64,000 bases of DNA, from positions 62,001-126,000 of the forward strand of contig SXOB01000003.1 of NCBI GenBank assembly GCA_005776945.1, written 5' to 3'. The translations under genes were made by a program, and so were the position numbers. The DNA is from Pseudomonadota bacterium. Lineage in GTDB: Bacteria > Myxococcota_A > UBA796 > GCA-2862545. A model generated the notes under the pieces. The model worked only from the letters and a program-made list of their open reading frames with translations. It had not been told where the DNA came from and searched no databases. Shown here one piece after another: positions 1 through 7,291 of the stretch. Within the stretch, counting starts at the first letter, position 1. Each line of letters starts with the position of its first letter.

Positions 1-3000
1 CGCCGTCCGCCACGACCCGGAGGGCGACGGGTCCGGCCGGGTCGTGGTCGACGTGGCCCTCCAGGGCAGGATGGGTCGTGACGATTCGGGCGCGGGGTCG
101 TCCTTGCGTGGCGGTCAGGGGCGTACCCGCCGGGACGAAGACCGGCGTCGCGTCGGCGCCAAGGTCGAATCGCCCTCGCTTCGGGACCGGAACTGGGTGG
201 CGGACGGCCGCAAGGGGGGCCCGGCCGACGATGGCGTGGGCATTCGTGCCGCTGAGGCCAAACGCACTGATTCCGACGAGTCCGTCCTGCCAGGGTCGGC
301 CGTCGGTCCAAGGGGCCCACCCGTCGGGTCGGCAGCTGGGGTCGACTGGTTCGTCCCCGCCCGACGGAAATTCGCCGCGCAGCGCACAAAGGGCGATCTT
401 GACGAGGCTCGCGGCGCCGGCGGCGGCCTCGGTGTGGCCGATGAGGGCCTTGAGCGTTCCAAGCCCGATCGGACGAGGGCCGAAGGTGTCGACCAAGGCG
501 CGGGCCTCGATCGGGTCGCCCAACGCCGTCCCTGTGCCATGGGTCTCGATGTAGACGACATCGTCGGCTTGCGCTCCCGCGTCGTCGAGCGCGGCGCGGA
601 TGACGTCGCTCTGGGCACCGGGGATGGGGACGGTGAGCCCGGCCGAGTGGCCGTCGTGGTTGACGGCGGCACCGTGGATCCAGCACCAAGCCGGGCGGTC
701 GGCCGACGCCCGTTCCAGGACGAGGACGGCGGCGCCCTCTCCACGAAGGTACCCGTCGCCGCCGCGGAAAGGGCGGAGGCGTCCCGTGGGGCTCAGCGCG
801 CCAAGGGCGTCGACCCACTGGGTTGCGGCGGGGTCCAAGACGGCCGTGGCGCCGCCGACGATGGCGCGGTCCACGTCGCCGCCGCGCAGCGCTTCGATCG
901 CTTGCCAGACGGCGACGAGCGAGGAGGAACACGCCGTGTCGACGGTCATCGCGGGTCCCGTCGTGCCAAGGAGCCAGGCCGCTCGGCCGGCGGCGAACGA
1001 CGAGGCCGTGCCGCTGCCTGCCCAGGGGAAGCTTGGCGATTCGGGCCGCATCGCCCGGGCCGACCACTCCGGCCGGCCCACACCAAGCCAGATCCCGGTG
1101 CGACTTCCGGCGAGTGCGCCTCGCTGGATGCCGGCGCTGGTCAGGGCGGCGTCGATCGCTTCCAACAACCACCGCTGCTGAGGGTCGATGGCGTTCGCCT
1201 CGCCATCGCGGAGCGCCCAGCTTGCGGCATCGAAGTCGAACGGGGCATCCACCGCGCCGCCCCACCCGAGCCCGCCGGCTGCGCCGGCGACCCAACCGCG
1301 ACCGCGAGGTGCCGGCCCGATGGCGGACGTACCGGCCTCGAGGAGGGCTTGGAAGGCGTCGAGGCCATCCGCGCCAGGCAGGCGGACGGCAGCCCCGACG
1401 ACGGCGACGGGTCCCTCACCGCGGACCCGCGGGGCGGGTGCCGACGATGGCGCCCGCGCCAGGCTTTGGAGGGCCGAAAGAGTGGGGTTTGCGAACACCC
1501 AAGTGGGGTCCGGCGGGCGCCGAAGGATGGAACCGATCCGGCTGGCGAGTTCGACGGCGCCCACGCTGTCCAGGCCGGCGTCGAACAGGCCCTGATCGGC
1601 GGCGGGCATCCGGCCAAGGACCGCTGCGACGGCCGAGGCGATGGCGGCCTCCTCCGGCACGGGCTCGGCGCCCAAGCGACGGAGCCAAGCGTGCGCAGGC
1701 CCAGCGCGGAGCGTCTGCAGCAGGCGGGTCGGATGCCCAGCGACCAGGGCGCGGATGGACTCGGGCTGGTCGAGGGCGGCGACCAGGGCGGAGGCCACGT
1801 CGTCGGGGTCCAACGGGACGAAGCCAAGGGGGCCGAGCGCGGCGAGCGCGTCGTCATTGGCGAGTCCGCCTCGAACGGGGCCCAACGCGACGGCCCGGAG
1901 GTTCGGGTGGCTGCGAACGACGTCCAGCGCGCGGCGATGGCCTTCGGCGTAGTCGGGGCGGGCCGGGTCGCCCCAAAGGGCGGAAATCGACGAGGCGAAG
2001 GCGACACGGCGACCGGCAACCGCGAATGCCGTCAACGTTTCCTCCCAGACGGCCCGTTGTCCACCTCCGCGCTCGGTGCCCGCGGCGTGGATGGCGACGG
2101 TATCGGGGTCGAGTTTGGCGAGAACCCGGTTGACGCCTCCGGCCTCGCTCAGGTCGATGGCGAGGGACTCGACGTCGCATCCGGCGCGTCGAAGGAGTTC
2201 GACGTCGGGAGACGGCGTGCGCGACACGAGCCACAGGCGACGTGTTCCAAGGTCGACGAGGTGGCGGGCGGCCGCACGTCCGATGGCGCCGCTGGCGCCG
2301 AGGACCACGGCGCTCTTGGGGCCGCGTCCTTGGACCGGCTCGCACGGCAGCAGCGTTGGGGGTCGGTGTGCGTCGTCGACGAACCACAGGTGGACGTCGA
2401 ATTCAAGGGAGGCCGACGACCGTGGCCAAGGCGTGGCCGGAAGGTCGTCGCCGGGGTCGGGCGAGGGCCCCACGGGCAGGTTGACTGGAGCGCCGGCGGC
2501 CCACAACGCGGCCAGGGCGACCAGGGAGGACCGCGCGTCCGGGCCGGTGCTTGGACAACCCCGCAATTCGGGCCGATCCGGCCCGATCCGGAGGATGACT
2601 GCGCCTTGGGCAAGGGCCTCGTCAATGGGTTCCTGCCAAGATGCCCAATGACGGGAGACAGACGAGTGAGGGGTCCCGTTGCCTACCGTCCACCAGGGGC
2701 ACGCCGCGGTAGCGCCCGTGAACGACGTGCTTTCGGCTGCGTTGGGATCTGCTGCTGTCAATGCGTGAACGAGGGCCTGTTCGGGGGTCCAGAGTCCGGC
2801 GGCAACGCCGGCGGTCCAATGCCCCAGTCCTTCGGACAGCACGAAATCGGGCGCCAGGTCCGCGCCGTGCCGCATGAGTGTGAGGAGGTCGCCCACGACG
2901 GGAGCGAGGGCCCGGCACCAGGGCGGTGAGTCGTCGTTCAGCGGCCACGGAAGGCCCAGGGCGCCCGCGGCTGCGGCGAGGCGCTCGGCGAGAGACCCCT

Positions 3001-4519
3001 CATGGGGGCCCGGCGGCTCAAGTGGCGTCGAGCCACCGGTAAAGGCGAGGGCGAGGGCGGAGCTCTGGGCCCGCCGGACGACGACCGGCTCCGGCACCCT
3101 CTCATCGGCTCCACCGACGGCGAAGGCCCGGTACGCCAAGTCCGCCCTTCGGCCTGTCAGCGCCGACGCGGCTGCGATTGGCTGTCCTAGGAGGGAGGAT
3201 GCCATCGCGGCAGCGGCCGTCGGCGTTGGCGCCGACCATCCAACAACCATGGGGCCCGACGGGCGGCGCGGCGTCCGTTGGGGCGCAGGGCCGAGGATGG
3301 CGACGACATTGGTACCGGACAAACCAAACGCGCTCACGGCGGCAAACGGGGCCGCCGGGACCTCGCCGCCAATGGCGACCTGGATGGGACCATCGTTCCA
3401 TGAAATGCGCGGGTTGAGCTGGACGTGGTTGGGCGTCGGCGCGAGGGCTCCGCGGTTCAGCGCGCCGAGGACCTCAGCGACGCCAACCGCGCCGGCGGCG
3501 GCCTCGGCATGGCCGTGCCGCCCCTTGGCCGCCGTGACCCAGAGGGGCAGCGAACGGGCTCCAAAGACGCGCGCAAGGGAACTTGCCTCGATGGCGTCCC
3601 CAAGCGGCGTACCCGTGCCGTGGGCCTCGACCCAACCAACGTCGTTTGGCGTGAGGCCGCCGTCGCGCAATGCTGCTTCCATCGCGGCAGCCTGGGCGGA
3701 CGGATTGGGAGAGGTCAGGGTTGCGCCGGTTCCGTCGTGGTTGGTTCCGATGCCGTGAACGACGCCGAGAATGGGGTCTCCGTCCGCGACGGCGTCGTCC
3801 AGTCGGCGGAGCATCAACGAAACCGCCGCCTCGGCGCGAACGTAGCCGTCAGCAGCGGCGTCGAAGGGGCGGAGCGTGCCGGTCGGCGACAGAGCACCGA
3901 GGCGCTCGAACGCGCGAAAGGGCTCGGGTCGCAACAAGCAGTTGACGGCGGCCACCAAGGCCGCCTCGACGCGTCCGGCACGAAGCGCCTCAATGGCACC
4001 CGCCATCGCGGTGAGCGCGCTCGAACACGCCGTGTCGACGGCGACGGCGGGTCCGCGCCAATCCATCGCATGCTGAACTCGTCCCGCCGCTACGGAAGGC
4101 AGGGAGGCGGTCGCACCCCACGCCCCGACGCGCTCGCACGCCACGGCCTCACGTGGCCACATCGTGGCCTGCGCACCGTCCACGAGGCCTGTGGCTGTCC
4201 ATGTGCCGATCGGCCGTCCAGCCAGCTGGCTGCGGGTCCTACCCCACCCTTCAACGACCTCCCTGGCCCCCTCCAGGACCCTCCGGTGGGTGGGGTCGAC
4301 GCGTCGGGCCTCCGAGGCGGCAATGCCGAAAGCGGCCGGCGACCAGCTCCACGGATCGATGAGCCAAGCCGCCGTCCAACCTTCGAGGTCGGGGCGGTCC
4401 CATGGCGCCACCCTGGTCGCTGCCACCGTCGGGCGAGGCCCGGTCAGGCCTCTCCAATCGACCGTTCCATCCGGCAAGCGGACCGAGACCGCGACGATGG
4501 CGATGGGAAGGGCCAGCAT
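1..4519 (-). CDS. Modular type I polyketide synthase, 5' part (KS-AT(degenerate)-KR-ACP-KS...)
   Basis: About 1506 residues are visible and the gene continues beyond the left edge. Reading the minus strand from the ATG at 4519, the domains are KS1 (about 1-420; VDTACSSAL near 163, HGTGT near 300, GHAEAAAG near 337), an AT-like region (about 490-690), a KR (GASGAIG near 740; Ser and Tyr near 842/855), an ACP (GLDSVGAVEL near 981) and KS2 (about 1036-1420; DTACSSSL, HGTGT, GHTEAAAG). The last visible stretch (HPALEGHVD, near 1488) could begin a dehydratase, which is uncertain. In the AT-like region the GHSxGE nucleophile motif reads SEGLGH, so the serine is Gly; this implies a non-functional AT and loading by an AT in trans. 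KS1 starts at residue 1, so there is no N-terminal docking or loading domain. An in-frame stop lies upstream near 4550. The product is unknown. The strand and domains are clear. Confidence 0.93.
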   Translation of the reverse strand, partial: MLALPIAIVAVSVRLPDGTVDWRGLTGPRPTVAATRVAPWDRPDLEGWTAAWLIDPWSWSPAAFGIAASEARRVDPTHRRVLEGAREVVEGWGRTRSQLAGRPIGTWTATGLVDGAQATMWPREAVACERVGAWGATASLPSVAAGRVQHAMDWRGPAVAVDTACSSALTAMAGAIEALRAGRVEAALVAAVNCLLRPEPFRAFERLGALSPTGTLRPFDAAADGYVRAEAAVSLMLRRLDDAVADGDPILGVVHGIGTNHDGTGATLTSPNPSAQAAAMEAALRDGGLTPNDVGWVEAHGTGTPLGDAIEASSLARVFGARSLPLWVTAAKGRHGHAEAAAGAVGVAEVLGALNRGALAPTPNHVQLNPRISWNDGPIQVAIGGEVPAAPFAAVSAFGLSGTNVVAILGPAPQRTPRRPSGPMVVGWSAPTPTAAAAMASSLLGQPIAAASALTGRRADLAYRAFAVGGADERVPEPVVVRRAQSSALALAFTGGSTPLEPPGPHEGSLAERLAAAAGALGLPWPLNDDSPPWCRALAPVVGDLLTLMRHGADLAPDFVLSEGLGHWTAGVAAGLWTPEQALVHALTAADPNAAESTSFTGATAACPWWTVGNGTPHSSVSRHWASWQEPIDEALAQGAVILRIGPDRPELRGCPSTGPDARSSLVALAALWAAGAPVNLPVGPSPDPGDDLPATPWPRSSASLEFDVHLWFVDDAHRPPTLLPCEPVQGRGPKSAVVLGASGAIGRAAARHLVDLGTRRLWLVSRTPSPDVELLRRAGCDVESLAIDLSEAGGVNRVLAKLDPDTVAIHAAGTERGGGQRAVWEETLTAFAVAGRRVAFASSISALWGDPARPDYAEGHRRALDVVRSHPNLRAVALGPVRGGLANDDALAALGPLGFVPLDPDDVASALVAALDQPESIRALVAGHPTRLLQTLRAGPAHAWLRRLGAEPVPEEAAIASAVAAVLGRMPAADQGLFDAGLDSVGAVELASRIGSILRRPPDPTWVFANPTLSALQSLARAPSSAPAPRVRGEGPVAVVGAAVRLPGADGLDAFQALLEAGTSAIGPAPRGRGWVAGAAGGLGWGGAVDAPFDFDAASWALRDGEANAIDPQQRWLLEAIDAALTSAGIQRGALAGSRTGIWLGVGRPEWSARAMRPESPSFPWAGSGTASSFAAGRAAWLLGTTGPAMTVDTACSSSLVAVWQAIEALRGGDVDRAIVGGATAVLDPAATQWVDALGALSPTGRLRPFRGGDGYLRGEGAAVLVLERASADRPAWCWIHGAAVNHDGHSAGLTVPIPGAQSDVIRAALDDAGAQADDVVYIETHGTGTALGDPIEARALVDTFGPRPIGLGTLKALIGHTEAAAGAASLVKIALCALRGEFPSGGDEPVDPSCRPDGWAPWTDGRPWQDGLVGISAFGLSGTNAHAIVGRAPLAAVRHPVPVPKRGRFDLGADATPVFVPAGTPLTATQGRPRARIVTTHPALEGHVDHDPAGPVALRVVADG

Positions 4520-4684
4520 GGTGCGACGGCTAACGCCTGGAACACGTCGTCAATTTGCGGGCCAGAGCGGGCGTCTCATGGTCGTCGAGTCGGGTGTTCC
4601 AACGTGAAACAACCGCGAGGAGCAAGCCCGGATGCGGGTCCTTGGCGGGACCCGGCGATTTGGATCTTTTGGATCTCTCCGATC

Positions 4685-4734
4685 GGAACAGATCGAGCGC
4701 GGAACACATGTTCCGAATCGGAACATCCTGTTCC
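4685..4734. promoter_or_regulatory. Tandem GGAACA/TGTTCC inverted repeats, probable activator sites
   Basis: Two dyads lie 19 bp apart: GGAACA-CA-TGTTCC at 4701-4714 and GGAACA-TCC-TGTTCC at 4720-4734. A further GGAACA half-site is at 4685-4690. They sit about 40-90 bp upstream of the sigma-54-like element at 4775, which is where enhancer-binding activator sites usually occur in myxobacteria. They could also regulate the divergent PKS gene, whose start is about 165 bp away. The repeats are seen directly; the regulator is inferred. Confidence 0.6.
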
Positions 4735-4774
4735 CAGTATCGACCAAATCCTAGTTTTATCCATTGAATCGTCG

Positions 4775-4791
4775 TTGGCACGGAACTTGAT
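4775..4791 (+). promoter_or_regulatory. Sigma-54-like -24/-12 promoter
   Basis: TTGGCACG at 4775-4782, four spacer bases, then TTGAT at 4787-4791 matches the sigma-54 consensus TTGGCACG-N4-TTGCW except that the -12 GC is GA. The spacing is exact. It would drive the secreted repeat protein starting at 4942 with a leader of about 140 nt. The upstream palindromes support a sigma-54 reading, but the mismatch is at an important base. Confidence 0.5.
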
Positions 4792-4941
4792 AATGGATGG
4801 CCGAGGACCTCAAGGCGTCATCCACTCGTTCGAAGTGACCCCTCGGGGACATGAAGGGCTTGTGGATCCCAAAGACGCATGGTAGGCTCCGCAGGTCCAG
4901 AAAAATCTCGGAACAGTCCGAATCCAGTTTGGGGGAAACAA

Positions 4942-6936
4942 ATGAACAGCAACCGCTTCATCGCGATGTCCGGGACGATTGTCGCACTGACGCTCTCGGC
5001 GTCTGCGTCCGCCCAGACCATCACCACGGACCTTTCGGCCTACAGCACAGGCGATTCGCTGGTTGCGACCTGGTCCGGCGTGGACTCCGGCATCGAGACC
5101 TTCATCGCGATTGGCCGTCCCCAGGATTCGGACGAAATCTACCTCTACTGGCAGGGCACGCCGCTTGCCGACTCCGGTTCGCGGACCTTTACGCACCTGC
5201 CGGCCGGTGAGCGCTTCGAAATGCGCGTCTACCTGGACAACGGCCTTGAAGTGGTTGCCCGCTCGGCCGAATTTAGCGTCGCGAACAGCGCTGGCAGCAC
5301 GACGCTCGACGCGGATCAGTCCGTGTACAATCCGGGCGACGACATGGAGTTCACCTGGACGGGTGGCCCTGGCTACGCGCTTGACTGGCTGGCCGTAATC
5401 CTCGAGGGCTCCCCCGAAGACGCGTACCTGGCATGGACCTACACCGATGGCGACTACGACGGTTCGCGCAACTGGTCGGATCTGACCTACAACGCGGGCG
5501 TCACCGTGTTGCCGCCCTTCTGCTACGACGCGCTCTACATGGTCAATGACATGTACGACGTCGCCGCGTCGGACTCCTTCTGCGTCGAGATGCCGCCGGG
5601 CTCGTCGACCATCACGACGGACGCCCCCGAGTACACGCCGGCGACGCCCGTCGACGTCTGCTGGTCGGATGCCCCGGGCAATCCGCTGGACTGGGTGGGT
5701 ATCGCCAAGCGCGCGCTCTCCCCGATCGAGAGCTACTCCTACACGGACATCTACGGAAACCCGCTGTGGGTCTACACGGGTGGCACGGTCGAAGGCTGCC
5801 TGTCGACTCACACCGCCGAGGGATCATTCACGGGCGACAAGATCCTTGGCAACTACGCAGCGCGCGGCTTCGCCGACAACACCTACTTGGCGTTCGCAAA
5901 TCAAGCGCTGTTCGTCGTCAACTTCGCGAACGGCAGCGCCGAGCCGGTCTTCACCTCTACCTTGACGACCGACAAGACAGTGTACTTCGTCGGTGAGCCG
6001 GTGGCCGTCACCTACTCGTCGTTGCCTGGGAACGATCTCGACGTTCTGCACCTCGCCACGACGGACTTCCAGATCGTTCCGGATGGCGGCGGCACGACGA
6101 CCGCGAATGACCCGGCCTTCATTGCCGATTGGTCCTACATGCGCGGCAGCACCGAAGGCACGGAGAGCTTCTACAAGATCCTCGAGCCCGGCACCTACAG
6201 CGCCTGGGCCATGGTCGACGACAAGTACGACGTCATCGGCCAGAGCGACACATTCGAGGTCATCCTCGACGAGTCCCTCGCCCCGCACGTCTGGTCGATC
6301 CCGACCTGCATCTTCCCCGGCACGCCGGATCTGTTTGTCGCCTACGACAACATCTTGCTTGGCGGCGAAGCCTGGATCGGCATCTTCGATGCCGGCAGCC
6401 CTGCCGATGCGTTCTCGCTGGTGTGGAGCTGGATGGGTGAAGCGGAATCTGGCTCGGGTGTCCTCCCGACCGACTTCCTCGCCGAGGGGACCTACGAAAT
6501 CCGCATCCTCGACGGGGACCGCGAGATCGCGGTGCAGAGCACGCTCGTCGTTTCGGCCGAGTGCCCGGTTTCGACCGTCACGCGCGACCGCGACTTCTAC
6601 CAAGTTGGCGACACGATCACTGCGTCGTTCTCCGACTTCAACGGTCACGAGGACGAAATGGTCGGCTACCAGCAGGTCGGCCTCGACCCCGTGTTCGACC
6701 CCTACGAGGCCTCCGGTTCCACGGGTTCCGCCATCTCCGGCGCTGTTGAGTTCGTGGCCAGCACGCCCGGCACCTACCTGGCCCGCGGCTTCATGGAATG
6801 GTCCAAGTTCGTCACGGCTGAGAGCGCAGAGTTCATCATCTGCCCGATCGGCCAGGTGCCGGACTGCAACGGGGTCTGCACGAACGAGGGTCTGATCGAC
6901 CCGTTCGAGTGCGACACCGGTGTCGACACGCTGTGA
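4942..6936 (+). CDS. Secreted protein with about six Ig-like repeats
   Basis: 664 residues. The ATG at 4942 is preceded by GGGGGAAAC. It encodes a Sec signal peptide (SGTIVALTLSASASA, cleaved before about residue 24). An earlier in-frame start would put 21 extra residues before the signal and is unlikely. The mature part has about six repeats of roughly 95 residues built on Y-x-x-G-[ED]-x-[IV]-x-[VF]-x-[WY], then (LD)W[LIV][AG]I and a final Y-D-V-x-A-x-S-x-x-F. This fold resembles SKICH/Ig-like beta-sandwiches. The C-terminus has a Cys module (CPIGQVPDCNGVC) like those on secreted myxobacterial proteins. It is probably a surface or extracellular structural protein. The function is not known. 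It lies behind the sigma-54-like promoter and is followed by a hairpin and the pilin gene. Confidence 0.85.
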   Translation: MNSNRFIAMSGTIVALTLSASASAQTITTDLSAYSTGDSLVATWSGVDSGIETFIAIGRPQDSDEIYLYWQGTPLADSGSRTFTHLPAGERFEMRVYLDNGLEVVARSAEFSVANSAGSTTLDADQSVYNPGDDMEFTWTGGPGYALDWLAVILEGSPEDAYLAWTYTDGDYDGSRNWSDLTYNAGVTVLPPFCYDALYMVNDMYDVAASDSFCVEMPPGSSTITTDAPEYTPATPVDVCWSDAPGNPLDWVGIAKRALSPIESYSYTDIYGNPLWVYTGGTVEGCLSTHTAEGSFTGDKILGNYAARGFADNTYLAFANQALFVVNFANGSAEPVFTSTLTTDKTVYFVGEPVAVTYSSLPGNDLDVLHLATTDFQIVPDGGGTTTANDPAFIADWSYMRGSTEGTESFYKILEPGTYSAWAMVDDKYDVIGQSDTFEVILDESLAPHVWSIPTCIFPGTPDLFVAYDNILLGGEAWIGIFDAGSPADAFSLVWSWMGEAESGSGVLPTDFLAEGTYEIRILDGDREIAVQSTLVVSAECPVSTVTRDRDFYQVGDTITASFSDFNGHEDEMVGYQQVGLDPVFDPYEASGSTGSAISGAVEFVASTPGTYLARGFMEWSKFVTAESAEFIICPIGQVPDCNGVCTNEGLIDPFECDTGVDTL

Positions 6937-6946
6937 GTGCGTTTGA

Positions 6947-6969
6947 GGCTGCCTCGTGATGAGGCAGCC
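6947..6969 (+). terminator. Intercistronic hairpin (9-bp stem, no U-tract)
   Basis: GGCTGCCTC at 6947-6955 and GAGGCAGCC at 6961-6969 form a perfect 9-bp stem with a GTGAT loop, 11 nt after the stop of the repeat-protein gene and 25 nt before the pilin ATG. There is no T-run, so it may be an attenuator or an mRNA-stabilising element rather than a full terminator. Confidence 0.5.
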
Positions 6970-6993
6970 CTCACCTTGATCACGGGAGGGGCC

Positions 6994-7281
6994 ATGCGAC
7001 TCTGGAATCTGGCGAAGCGCTCCGCCAAGCGCGGCGCAACCGCGATCGAATACGCGCTCATCGGCACCTTGATCGGCGTGGTTTGTATCGGTTCCTTGAC
7101 GGCTCTCGGCGGCAGCGCTGTGGAAGTCTTCGGGGTGATCGGGACCGCCATGGGCGGCGGTGGTGGTGCCATTGACGGCGGTGCCGGAGGCGGTGTTGGT
7201 GCTGGCGCCAGTGCCGGCGGCGGGCTCGGCATGGCTGGCAGCGCCGGTGGTGGCAGCGGGATCGGGGGTTCGTTCTTCTGA
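6994..7281 (+). CDS. Flp/Fap-type (type IVb) pilin-like protein with glycine-rich tail
   Basis: 95 residues. The ATG at 6994 follows the SD GGGAGGGG. The short basic leader ends in Gly14, and the mature protein would begin ATAIEYALIG with Glu at +5, as in Flp pilins processed by TadV/CpaA-type prepilin peptidase. One hydrophobic helix follows (about 15-40). From about residue 50 the tail is almost entirely Gly, Ala and Ser, unlike classical Flp, which ends soon after the helix. No Tad secretion genes are near, so this is an orphan pilin subunit or a pilin-anchored Gly-rich surface peptide. Class I assignment is good; use as an actual pilus subunit is inferred. Confidence 0.8.
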   Translation: MRLWNLAKRSAKRGATAIEYALIGTLIGVVCIGSLTALGGSAVEVFGVIGTAMGGGGGAIDGGAGGGVGAGASAGGGLGMAGSAGGGSGIGGSFF

Positions 7282-7291
7282 GCCCCGTCTG

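Noticed and set aside
44-2929. A 961-codon plus-strand open frame covering most of the PKS gene
   Set aside because: It is antisense to the KS/KR/ACP frame, its translation is Arg/Gly/Asp-rich with no domain, and high GC makes such long open antisense frames common here.
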